Assembly: GCA_011087605.1 (NCBI GenBank)
Contig: JAALLE010000011.1
Coordinates: forward strand, 1-62,453
From: Hyphomicrobiales bacterium
GTDB taxonomy: Bacteria; Pseudomonadota; Alphaproteobacteria; Rhizobiales; Rhizobiaceae
Direction of reading: 5' to 3'
Length of the DNA: 62,453 nucleotides
Shown here: one piece after another, positions 34,615 through 42,482 of the stretch
Numbering within the stretch: the first letter of the stretch is position 1
Layout: each line of letters begins with the position of its first letter
Made by a program: the position numbers and the translations under genes
The notes under the pieces: model-generated
Seen by the model: only the letters and a program-made list of their open reading frames with translations
Databases searched by the model: none
Told to the model about the DNA's origin: nothing

Positions 34615-35183
34615 GAACAGATTCACAAATCGAGACCGAACGTCTGATCATCAGACATTGGACATTAAGCGAAGACGACCGAGCCTTTTTTCACTTCATC
34701 CTGTCGGATGAGACGGTGCGTCACTTTTATCCTTCGCGCAAAGACCGCCAGCAGGCAGACGAACTCCTCGAAGGTCTGGTCGAAAAGGATTCAGATTCAG
34801 GCCTGAAATGGGGAGTAGCTTGCCTCAAAGCATCCGGACGACCAGTTGGATTCACCGGTCTTGGAAGCGTCACCTATGACACCCCGTTTTCGCCCTGCGT
34901 TGAAATTGGCTGGCTCTACCATCCAGACGTCTGGGGGCAAGGTCTAGCCACGGAAGCCGGAATTGCCCTGTTGAAACATGGCTTTGAGGATCACGGCCTG
35001 GACCAGATTGTTGCCTTTGCTGTCCATAACAACCGCCCATCAATCGCCGTGATGGAGCGCATTGGGTTGTTAAAAGTGGAGGACGGTGGGTTCGACCATC
35101 CCGGAGTTGGCGACAGTCACCCGCATCTCAAACGCCATGTGCTCTATTCATTGACAGCCGGCGATTGGAAAGCCCAGCAATAG
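34611..35183 (+). CDS. GNAT N-acetyltransferase, RimJ/RimL-like
   Basis: The 190-residue acetyltransferase of the Acetyltransf_3 type begins IETERLIIRHWTLSEDDRAF and has the acetyl-CoA loop in WLYHPDVWGQGLATEAGIAL followed by AFAVHNNRPSIAVMERIGL. Relatives acetylate ribosomal protein N-termini or small molecules. It is coupled to serB by a 4-bp overlap and converges on degP, whose stop codon is only 2 bp away. Confidence 0.9.
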   Translation: MRTDSQIETERLIIRHWTLSEDDRAFFHFILSDETVRHFYPSRKDRQQADELLEGLVEKDSDSGLKWGVACLKASGRPVGFTGLGSVTYDTPFSPCVEIGWLYHPDVWGQGLATEAGIALLKHGFEDHGLDQIVAFAVHNNRPSIAVMERIGLLKVEDGGFDHPGVGDSHPHLKRHVLYSLTAGDWKAQQ

Positions 35184-35185
35184 AA

Positions 35186-36682
35186 CTACAGTTTCAAAAC
35201 AATAAAGCTGAGCTGACCGTCCTTGGAAGCGACAAGTAGAAGAGCCTTCTTGCGGCCTTCCTTTTCCAGCGCTTCCAGGCGTTTCGCCACATCCTCGGGT
35301 TTGCTGATCGCTTCCTGACCGATTTCAGCAATGACGCTGCCAACCACAATGCCCTTCTCAGCCGCCGCCGATCCGGCTTCGACCTTGGTCACCAACACAC
35401 CATTTACGTCGGCCGATATGGAGAATTGTTTGCGCGCCTCATCGTTCAGCTCGCCAAACGTCATGCCAAGAGCGGATATTTCAGCTTTCGCGTCAGGCTC
35501 ATTTGATGAGTCCGAAGGTTTTGCGGAGGCGAGCTTCTCACTGTCCTCCAACCGACCCAGTGTCACCGGAACGGTTTCTTCCTTGCCTTTGCGCAGCACC
35601 ACGACATCCACGGCCTTGCCAACCGGTGTTTCTGCGACGATTCGCGGCAGGTCTCGCATCTGTTCGATGGCCTTGCCATCAAATTCTAAAATAACATCAC
35701 CTACCAGAATACCCGAATTCTTGGCAGGTCCCTTGGGGGTGAGTCCGGCGACGAGCGCACCACGGGCTTCGGCCATGGAAAGGCTCTCGGCAATATCATC
35801 TGTAACCGGTTGGATGCTGACACCGAGCCAACCACGGCGGGTTTCGCCAAAATCACGCAGTTGTTGAATCACGGTGATCGCCAGATCTGCAGGAATTGAA
35901 AACCCAAGGCCGATGGACCCGCCTGACGGCGAAATGATTGCCGTATTAATCCCGATCACATCGCCGTCCATATTAAACAATGGACCACCGGAGTTACCTC
36001 GGTTGATCGCCGCATCGGTTTGAATGAAATCGTCATACGGGCCTGACCGAATATCGCGATTGATGGCTGATACAATGCCCAAAGTAACCGAGCTTCCCTG
36101 ACCAAACGGGTTGCCTATTGCCATCACCCAGTCCCCTACCCTGGCATTTTTTGACGATCCAAAAGAGACAGCCTGCAGCGGCTTTTCCGGCGTCACTTTC
36201 AACACCGCAATATCGGTTTTGGGGTCTGTGCCGATGACAGAGGCAATCAGTGAGGATCCATCAGAAAAATCGACGGTAATTTCATCTGCATCAGCGATAA
36301 CATGATTATTGGTGATGATGATGCCTTCGGGGTCGACCACAAACCCCGATCCCAGGGATTGTACTTTACGGGGCTGACGGCGACCACTATTGCCTTCTTC
36401 CTGTTGTTTGAAGAACTCGTCGAAAAAATCCTGAAATGGTGAACCTTCGGGCACGCGAGGCCGTGGCAGACCGGTCTGACCTTCGGGACCCTTGACGTTT
36501 TGAGAGGTTGAAATATTGACCACCGCACCGATCAGGCTTTCGGCAAGATCAGCAACTGATACAGGGCCCGCAGCCCGAGCCATTCCGCTGACATAGCGAA
36601 TATCGCTCTTCAATGCGGCAATATTGACCAGCGCAAATGCCGTGCAAAGTGCGAACACTTTCCAGAATGCAGTAAATTTCAT
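35186..36682 (-). CDS. degP: Periplasmic serine protease, DegP/HtrA (Do) family
   Basis: The 498-residue protein has an N-terminal signal or anchor segment, a trypsin-like domain and two PDZ domains. The catalytic triad is visible: His in IIITNNHVIADADE, Asp in GTDPKTDIAVLKV and Ser in INRGNSGGPLF. It degrades or refolds misfolded envelope proteins. The ATG has GGAG upstream. It is the most downstream gene of the thyA-folA-hflK-hflC-DUF2065-degP series, with a 160-bp gap after DUF2065 that may hold its own promoter. Confidence 0.95.
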   Translation of the reverse strand: MKFTAFWKVFALCTAFALVNIAALKSDIRYVSGMARAAGPVSVADLAESLIGAVVNISTSQNVKGPEGQTGLPRPRVPEGSPFQDFFDEFFKQQEEGNSGRRQPRKVQSLGSGFVVDPEGIIITNNHVIADADEITVDFSDGSSLIASVIGTDPKTDIAVLKVTPEKPLQAVSFGSSKNARVGDWVMAIGNPFGQGSSVTLGIVSAINRDIRSGPYDDFIQTDAAINRGNSGGPLFNMDGDVIGINTAIISPSGGSIGLGFSIPADLAITVIQQLRDFGETRRGWLGVSIQPVTDDIAESLSMAEARGALVAGLTPKGPAKNSGILVGDVILEFDGKAIEQMRDLPRIVAETPVGKAVDVVVLRKGKEETVPVTLGRLEDSEKLASAKPSDSSNEPDAKAEISALGMTFGELNDEARKQFSISADVNGVLVTKVEAGSAAAEKGIVVGSVIAEIGQEAISKPEDVAKRLEALEKEGRKKALLLVASKDGQLSFIVLKL

Positions 36683-36844
36683 CTTTCAACTCCCGATATT
36701 CACTGGTCTTGCCTGAACCATCACCGGCTCATGAAAACCTGATTATACTATCAAGCCCGAAACATTATGGCGAGAAAAGGTCGCAATTAAAATCTCGGCG
36801 AATTCCTGGCAGGATCAGCTGTCTTTTCAACGGCCCCAACCATC

Positions 36845-37030
36845 TTATCCTCGAACCATCCACACCAGACCGACACCCACACCCAGCGCGATCAGCCCGG
36901 CGCGTCTCAGCGTCGATTCCTCCATCTGGCTGATGTCATGGGCGAGTTTTTTGGCCATCGATGGAGCACCCGCATAGAGCGCCCCTTCAATAGCCAAAAA
37001 TACGCCAATGATACTGAACAGCTCCACCAT
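36845..37030 (-). CDS. DUF2065 family small membrane protein
   Basis: The 61-residue protein has two hydrophobic helices (FSIIGVFLAIEGALYAGAP and RAGLIALGVGVGLVWMVRG) flanking a short charged loop. DUF2065 genes commonly follow hflC in proteobacteria, and here the gene is 15 bp after it. The function is unknown; a role connected with the HflKC/FtsH complex is suggested only by position. Confidence 0.9.
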   Translation of the reverse strand: MVELFSIIGVFLAIEGALYAGAPSMAKKLAHDISQMEESTLRRAGLIALGVGVGLVWMVRG

Positions 37031-37045
37031 ATGGCGGCTCCTCAG

Positions 37046-37951
37046 TTAGTTGCCGGTCGGGCTGGGGGTTCCCAATCCTTTAGCATCCTGGAAGAACTTG
37101 AAGAATTCAGAATTTGGCGACAGAACCAATGTGGTATCTGAATTTTCAAGCGCCGTCTTATAGGCCGCCATTGAGCGGTAAAAGGCAAAGAATTCAGGAT
37201 CTTGCTGGTAGGCCTCGGCAAAGGTCCTGTTACGTTCCCCCTCACCTTCACCGCGCAGGATTTCTGATTCCCGCTGGGCTTCAGCCTTGATTTCCACCAC
37301 CTGACGGTCGGCAGAAGCCTTGATGCGTCGCGCGGCTTCCTGACCACGTGCCCGAATACGTTCGGCTTCAGCCAGCCGTTCCGCGCTCATCCGCTGGAAT
37401 GTCTGATCAGAAACTTCGGCGGTCAGATCGGTACGCCGAACCCGCACATCATCGACTTGAATGCCAAGGTTTTCAGCTTCCGGTCGCATCTGGTCGCGAA
37501 CTTCAAACATCATCGCCGAACGCTCTTCCGACAGCGCCGCTTCAAATCCACGACGACCATAGGTTTGACGCAAAGCAGCATCGAGTCGCGACCGCAGACG
37601 GGTTTCAGCCTGTTGTTGTGATGCGCCGACTTGCTCCCTGAATTTGCGCGGATCGGAGATCCGATACGTCATGAAGGCATCCACCTCGTAAAACTTACCA
37701 CCCGACACCTGAACGCGAATATCATCCAGATCAAAGCGCAAAAGACGGTCTTCAATGATCAGCACAGTATCAAGACCGGCAAATCCAAACGGCAGTTTGA
37801 AATTCAGGCCCGGCTCTTTTTCGACCCGAACAATTTCACCAAACCGCAAGACAATGGCCTGTTCACGCTCGTCGACGACGAAGAATGAACTCCACAGGGT
37901 GACAACAACCAGACCGACAAGGCCCAGAATAAATCCAAATCGATTACTCAT
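37046..37951 (-). CDS. hflC: FtsH protease modulator HflC
   Basis: The 301-residue SPFH/band-7 protein has one N-terminal membrane helix (LGLVGLVVVTLWSSFFVV), then the band-7 domain (FGEIVRVEKEPGLNFKLPF) and a coiled-coil region (AERLAEAERIRARGQEAARR). With HflK it forms a periplasmic cage around the membrane protease FtsH. Its ATG overlaps the hflK stop by one base (TAATG), indicating translational coupling. Confidence 0.96.
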   Translation of the reverse strand: MSNRFGFILGLVGLVVVTLWSSFFVVDEREQAIVLRFGEIVRVEKEPGLNFKLPFGFAGLDTVLIIEDRLLRFDLDDIRVQVSGGKFYEVDAFMTYRISDPRKFREQVGASQQQAETRLRSRLDAALRQTYGRRGFEAALSEERSAMMFEVRDQMRPEAENLGIQVDDVRVRRTDLTAEVSDQTFQRMSAERLAEAERIRARGQEAARRIKASADRQVVEIKAEAQRESEILRGEGEGERNRTFAEAYQQDPEFFAFYRSMAAYKTALENSDTTLVLSPNSEFFKFFQDAKGLGTPSPTGN

Positions 37952-39087
37952 TAGTTTGACCCCGTGTTGCGTTTGTTGATTTCCGGTAGCGGAAGATAAG
38001 GCACGACGCCGGTACCGTTGGCACCGGATTCCATGATGACCTTGCTGGAATCTTTCAAGACACCTTCCATGGTCTCAAGAAACAGGCGCTTGCGTGTCAC
38101 CACCGGGGCTTTCACATATTGCTCATAGACCGAAAGGAAGCGTTGCGCTTCACCCTGGGCTTCCTGAACGATACGGTTTTTATAACCGGCAGCGTCTTCA
38201 CGGATCTGGGCAGCTTCACCGCGTGCTTCACCTAAAGCCTTGTTGCTGTAACGGTTGGCTTCTTCCTGAAACTGATCTTCGTTCTGCTCGGCGCGCTGCA
38301 CCTCGTCAAACGCGTCAGCCACTTTCGGCGGAGGAGCCACGTCCTCGATGTTTAACGCCCGAATGCCAATGCCGGTCCCATAATTGTCCAGCATGGTTTG
38401 GGTGATGTCCCGGACTTCCTGAGTGATTCCCTGACGGTCATCACGGAAGATATCCTGGGCCGGGCGACGTCCGACGATTTCGCGCATCGCACTTTCGGCG
38501 ACCTCTTCAACCATGCCGCTTGGGTCGTTGACCTTAAACAGGAAGTCTTTTGGATTGGCGACGCTGTACTGAACCGAGAATGTTACATCAACGATGTTCT
38601 GATCGCCCGACAACATCAGCCCCTGGCGCGATCCACCGCGCCCGGTTGAGCCAATATTGACCTGACGAACACCGATATTGACTTTATCGGCCCGTTCAAA
38701 AGGCCACCATGCAAAATGCAGGCCCGCTTCATTCACGTCATCACGCGGGACCCCAAAGACGGTTTCCACCGCCAATTCGTCCGCTTCCACCTGATAGGCA
38801 CAGGAAAAGGCATAAAGGCCAACTGCCGCTACAGCTATCAGTCCGAGACCAGCAGCACTGAATTTGGCACCGCCGCCGCCGCCACCGCCGCCGCCAGGAA
38901 TGATGTTTTTGAGCCGGTCCTGACCGCGTTTCAGAATTTCTTCGAGATCAGGTGGTTGCTGTCCACCGCCATCGGGGCGCTGTGGGCCTCTCGGGGGCTG
39001 GCCCCAAGGGCCGCCGCCGCCACCGCCGCCGCCGCTGCCATTGCTGCCGTTATTTTGACCTCCACCGGTCTGGTTACTCCAGGGCAT
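37951..39087 (-). CDS. hflK: FtsH protease modulator HflK
   Basis: The 378-residue SPFH/band-7 protein has a Gly/Gln/Pro-rich cytoplasmic N-terminus with polyglycine runs (residues about 8-80), one membrane helix (LGLIAVAAVGLYAFSCAYQV) and the band-7 domain (VETVFGVPRDDVNEAGLHFA). It partners HflC. The start at 39087 (MPWSNQ), preceded by AAGGAC, is preferred over a start 14 codons earlier. Confidence 0.95.
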   Translation of the reverse strand: MPWSNQTGGGQNNGSNGSGGGGGGGGPWGQPPRGPQRPDGGGQQPPDLEEILKRGQDRLKNIIPGGGGGGGGGAKFSAAGLGLIAVAAVGLYAFSCAYQVEADELAVETVFGVPRDDVNEAGLHFAWWPFERADKVNIGVRQVNIGSTGRGGSRQGLMLSGDQNIVDVTFSVQYSVANPKDFLFKVNDPSGMVEEVAESAMREIVGRRPAQDIFRDDRQGITQEVRDITQTMLDNYGTGIGIRALNIEDVAPPPKVADAFDEVQRAEQNEDQFQEEANRYSNKALGEARGEAAQIREDAAGYKNRIVQEAQGEAQRFLSVYEQYVKAPVVTRKRLFLETMEGVLKDSSKVIMESGANGTGVVPYLPLPEINKRNTGSN

Positions 39088-39231
39088 ATCTTGTCCTTGA
39101 ATTGGGCGCAGCAATTTTGCTGCAGCCATAGGGTTTGTTAATTTGTTATAGGTATCTAAACTGTCGCTTTCAACGCGGCAATTTTTTTATAATTTCTGGC
39201 ATTTAGTACGGTTTAACGCGGCACATTCACC

Positions 39232-39744
39232 TTATGCCTTTCTTTGATAAATGATATAGGTGGTTTCTGCTGTGTCCTTTTCTCCGCAAGGCACCTGCTG
39301 ACGACTGATTTCCTGCCAGATTGCAGGATCCAAATCAGGAAACACGGTGTCCCCAGTCGGCGACGCATGAACCTGCGTCAAATGAATTACATCTGCAAAA
39401 TCAACAGATTGACGGTAAATATCTCCACCACCGACCACACAGACTTCATCCTGTCCAGATGCCAGTGCCACCTCTTTGGCAACGCTGAATGCTGTTTCCA
39501 GTGAATGAACCGGGACAACTCCTTCTGCCTGCCATGACTTATCACGGGTGATGACAATCGAGGTGCGTCCCGGCAAAGCCTGTCCGATCGCTATGAATGT
39601 TTTTCTGCCCATGATCATTGGTTTGCCAAGTGTCAGGGCTTTGAAGCGCTTCAAATCCGTCGACAATTGCCACGGCATATCACCTTCCAACCCGATGACG
39701 CCGTTTTCAGCAACCGCCACGACAATTGAGACACGAATGTCCAT
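39232..39744 (-). CDS. folA: Dihydrofolate reductase
   Basis: The 170-residue enzyme reduces dihydrofolate to tetrahydrofolate with NADPH. Family motifs are present: VAVAENGVIGLEGDMPWQLS with the substrate-binding acid, GKPMIMGRKTFIAIGQALPG, and VCVVGGGDIYRQSVDFAD. It lies 8 bp after thyA, a functional pair because thymidylate synthase produces dihydrofolate. Confidence 0.97.
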   Translation of the reverse strand: MDIRVSIVVAVAENGVIGLEGDMPWQLSTDLKRFKALTLGKPMIMGRKTFIAIGQALPGRTSIVITRDKSWQAEGVVPVHSLETAFSVAKEVALASGQDEVCVVGGGDIYRQSVDFADVIHLTQVHASPTGDTVFPDLDPAIWQEISRQQVPCGEKDTAETTYIIYQRKA

Positions 39745-39752
39745 GCTTTACC

Positions 39753-40547
39753 TCACACAGCTATTGGCGCCTTGATATGCGCATCCGGGTGATAATCCAC
39801 AAGCTCAAAGTCATCAAATTGAAATGAAAATATATCGCGAATTTGTGGATTGACGCGTATCTGCGGCAGGCTTTTGGGTTGGCGGGCAAGTTGCTCACGC
39901 GCCTGGTCGAAATGATTGGCGTAGAGATGGGCATCGCCAAGCGTGTGAACAAAGTCACCCGGCTCCAGATCGCAAACCTGCGCTACCATCATGGTCAGCA
40001 GAGCATAAGAAGCAATATTGAAGGGAACGCCAAGAAAGATGTCGCCCGAGCGCTGGTATAACTGACAGGACAATTTGCCGTCAGCGACATAAAATTGGAA
40101 CAGCGCATGACAGGGCGGCAGCGCCATTTGATCGACCAATGCCGGGTTCCAGGCAGAAACGATCAGACGACGGGAATTTGGGTTAGTTTTTATCTGCTCC
40201 ACCACTCCGGCAATCTGATCAAGCGTCGTCCCGTCAGACTTTGGCCAAGAGCGCCACTGAACTCCGTAAACCGGTCCCAATTCGCCGTTTTCATCGGCCC
40301 AGTCATCCCAGATGGAAACGCCGTTTTCCTTCAAATAGCTGATGTTGGAACTGCCCTGCAGAAACCACAGCAACTCGTGAATAATAGACTTCAAATGCAG
40401 CTTTTTTGTCGTCAGAACCGGAAACCCTTCCGACAGATCAAACCGCATCTGATGACCGAATATCGAACGCGTGCCGGTGCCGGTCCGGTCACCCCGGTCG
40501 GTTCCATGATTTATCACGGTGTCAAGCAAGGTCAGATATTGGCGCAT
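39753..40547 (-). CDS. thyA: Thymidylate synthase ThyA
   Basis: The 264-residue enzyme methylates dUMP to dTMP using methylenetetrahydrofolate. The active-site Cys is in [16 protein letters not shown]. Other conserved blocks are [58 protein letters not shown] and [14 protein letters not shown]. It is the first gene of the thyA-folA-hflKC run. Confidence 0.98.
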   Translation of the reverse strand: MRQYLTLLDTVINHGTDRGDRTGTGTRSIFGHQMRFDLSEGFPVLTTKKLHLKSIIHELLWFLQGSSNISYLKENGVSIWDDWADENGELGPVYGVQWRSWPKSDGTTLDQIAGVVEQIKTNPNSRRLIVSAWNPALVDQMALPPCHALFQFYVADGKLSCQLYQRSGDIFLGVPFNIASYALLTMMVAQVCDLEPGDFVHTLGDAHLYANHFDQAREQLARQPKSLPQIRVNPQIRDIFSFQFDDFELVDYHPDAHIKAPIAV

Positions 40548-40754
40548 GGCGGTCCAGAAGATTTTCGAATCATTTGACAGACTCTATCACGACGACCAAT
40601 TCGACAATCGCCGCATCGCTCCATCCACAAGAGCCCACTCACAGGATGTAGCTAAATATTACTGCTAGTCTTGATGATTGAAGTTCCGTCAACTACGCTG
40701 AATCACGAACCAATTAAACCACATAATATTGCACCAACGGGGAGATACACTCAA

Positions 40755-41096
40755 ATGAGCAAACGTGACGAACTGATCGCCAAATATGCCGAAGATCTGA
40801 AAAGCAAATGCGGCATGACCGCCGATATGGATTTGCTCACCAAGGTGACAATTGGATGTGGCCCGGCGATTTATAATGACGACGCCTCGACCGTATCCGG
40901 TACTGACCAGTCAGAACTGGACACTGTGAAAAACAACTTCCTGATCAAGAAGCTTGGCCTCAGCGATGGTGCCGCGCTCGATGCAGGTATCGACGCCGTG
41001 ATCACCACCTACGGCAAGTCCAACCGCAATAAATATCGCGCCGTTGTCTATTACATGCTGACCAAGCATTTCGGCAAAGAAAGCGTATACGGCTAA
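40755..41096 (+). CDS. DUF2853 family protein
   Basis: The 113-residue protein opens MSKRDELIAKYAEDLKSKCG and has AAIYN-type and NRNKYRAVVYYMLTKHFGK stretches recalled from DUF2853. It has no signal peptide or membrane helix and is probably a small helical cytoplasmic protein of unknown function. The start at 40755 has GGGGAG upstream. It is monocistronic, followed by a strong terminator 35 bp after the stop. Confidence 0.85.
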   Translation: MSKRDELIAKYAEDLKSKCGMTADMDLLTKVTIGCGPAIYNDDASTVSGTDQSELDTVKNNFLIKKLGLSDGAALDAGIDAVITTYGKSNRNKYRAVVYYMLTKHFGKESVYG

Positions 41097-41131
41097 ATCT
41101 TCACGCGATAATTCGCTGATCTAAATTAAAA

Positions 41132-41158
41132 GGGCGCCCCCTACCGGGCGCCTTTTTT
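41132..41158 (+). terminator. Rho-independent terminator after the DUF2853 gene
   Basis: A GC-rich perfect stem (GGCGCCC / GGGCGCC) with a six-base loop is followed by six T residues. Confidence 0.92.
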
Positions 41159-41217
41159 GTTGCCCGGCCCGCCATCGCCCCATTGGCAGCGGGCAAGCTG
41201 ACAATTGCAATCAACCC

Positions 41218-41246
41218 TTTCAAAAGCCACCAACCGTGCCTATATT
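41218..41246 (+). promoter_or_regulatory. Candidate promoter for ssrA
   Basis: TTTCAA (41218-41223) and TATATT (41241-41246) are separated by 17 bp and lie just before the first folded part of the tmRNA gene. Confidence 0.5.
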
Positions 41247-41251
41247 GGGTT

Positions 41252-41582
41252 TGTCGGGGCAACCCGACTATGGTGATAAATGACCTTTGTAATAAGCCAT
41301 TCGGACCCGGGGGCGGTACCCGGCGCCTCCACCAAACTGCACAGGGCGTAATGATTGCGCAGTTTGGCGGGGGCGAAATAGGATCGACGAGGGTGTAAAG
41401 ACTGCGTTTTCACTCGGCATGGTACCCACCGATATCGGGCCATTATAATAGTTGCAAATGATAACAACTATGCGGAAGCACGGATCGCAGCGTAAGCTGT
41501 GCTAAGTCTTCAAATTAACTCCTAGCGGTTCGCACTGTTAGGCGGGGTTCGGAGGTACCTGGCAACAGAAACCTCCACTAAT
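41252..41582 (+). ncRNA. ssrA: tmRNA (ssrA), circularly permuted two-piece form
   Basis: The acceptor piece comes first and ends with GCCTCC-ACCA at 41325-41334. An intervening hairpin segment (AAACTGC...GCAGTTT) follows, then the coding piece beginning GGGGGC at 41369, which pairs with GCCTCC to rebuild the acceptor stem. GGATCGACGAGGG resembles the conserved 5' tmRNA region. The tag reading frame at 41454-41495 is ANDNNYAEARIAA then TAA, and the 3' pseudoknot region ends near GGAGGT...ACCTCC at about 41576. This gene order is characteristic of alphaproteobacteria. tmRNA rescues stalled ribosomes and tags the product for proteolysis. The outer ends are approximate. Confidence 0.93.
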
Positions 41583-41659
41583 TTCTTACTATTTCCTAGT
41601 GCGGATTGACTTTTAGGCAGCTATAGTCATTTCAATCAAACCCTAAGTCACCTGACCAG

Positions 41660-42241
41660 ATGTCCGATAAAACCAACCCACCTGAAGTTGAAGATCTTAT
41701 TCGTTACGACATCCTGGCTCAGGAAGCACTGCGCACTGTGGTCAAAAAGGTGTTGCAGGAAGTATCCCGCACAGGACTGCCCGGCGACCACCATTTTTAC
41801 ATTACCTTCGATACTCAATATTCCGGCGTGCGCATGTCGAGCCGCATGCGGGATAAATATCCCGAAGAGATGACCATCGTTGTCCAACATCAGTTTTGGG
41901 ATCTTGAAGCCACCGACCATGGATTTTCCATTGGATTGTCTTTTGACAATGTCCCCGAAGCCCTGTCGATACCGTTCGCTGCGGTGCGGGGATTTTTCGA
42001 TCCGTCGGTGCAGTTTGGACTGCAATTTGAAGCTGTTGATGAGGACGCGGACGCTACATCGCCTGAAGATAACGATGATGAGGGCAACGCTTTGCCGTCA
42101 CCGCCGAAGAGAGAGCGACTAACCGACGCCAGCGGCGACAGCGGTGATAGCGGTGATAGCGGTGACGGAGGAGAATCTGAAGATTCGGCCGAGGAAACCT
42201 CCGCAGACGTGGTTTCTCTGGACGCATTCCGCAAAAAATAA
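41660..42241 (+). CDS. sspB: SspB-family ClpXP adaptor (alpha-type)
   Basis: The 193-residue protein matches the SspB-like family of alphaproteobacteria: IRYDILAQEALRTVVKKVLQ, GDHHFYITFDTQYSGVRMS and FDNVPEALSIPFAAVRGFFD. A flexible acidic tail with GDS/GDG repeats follows, ending in VVSLDAFRKK, which looks like the ClpX-binding tail peptide. SspB captures ssrA-tagged proteins and delivers them to ClpXP. It starts about 80 bp after the tmRNA gene, a meaningful neighbour. Confidence 0.93.
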   Translation: MSDKTNPPEVEDLIRYDILAQEALRTVVKKVLQEVSRTGLPGDHHFYITFDTQYSGVRMSSRMRDKYPEEMTIVVQHQFWDLEATDHGFSIGLSFDNVPEALSIPFAAVRGFFDPSVQFGLQFEAVDEDADATSPEDNDDEGNALPSPPKRERLTDASGDSGDSGDSGDGGESEDSAEETSADVVSLDAFRKK

Positions 42242-42245
42242 TCCG

Positions 42246-42461
42246 ATGAACAAACGCTCGGTTTCAATTCGAGGGCACCGCACTTCATTTTCTTTGGAAG
42301 ATGAATTCTGGGATGAATTGAAGCAGCTGGCCGATGCACGCCAGATGTCAGTCGCTCAACTGGTAACGCAGGTCGATCTGCGCCGTCAGGAAACCGAAAA
42401 CCTGTCCTCTGCCCTTCGCCTGTTTGTGCTGCGCCAGCTAAAAGCCAAACTTGCCGACTAA
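42246..42461 (+). CDS. Ribbon-helix-helix domain protein
   Basis: The 71-residue protein has a predicted RHH fold: a beta strand (RSVSIRGHRTSFSLED) followed by two helices (FWDELKQLADARQMSVAQLV and LSSALRLFVLRQLKAKL). Such proteins usually bind DNA as dimers. The ATG is 4 bp after the sspB stop, so the two are co-transcribed. Targets are unknown. It converges on the AsmA gene, with 21 bp between stops. Confidence 0.85.
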   Translation: MNKRSVSIRGHRTSFSLEDEFWDELKQLADARQMSVAQLVTQVDLRRQETENLSSALRLFVLRQLKAKLAD

Positions 42462-42482
42462 TCAGTCAGAGTTGTAAAATAC

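Noticed and set aside
38870-39060. Repeated GCC/CCG tracts in hflK as a satellite or CRISPR-like array
   Set aside because: They encode the polyglycine N-terminus of HflK and have no spacer structure. The same applies to the Gly-rich tail of the DEAD-box helicase near 56210-56270.
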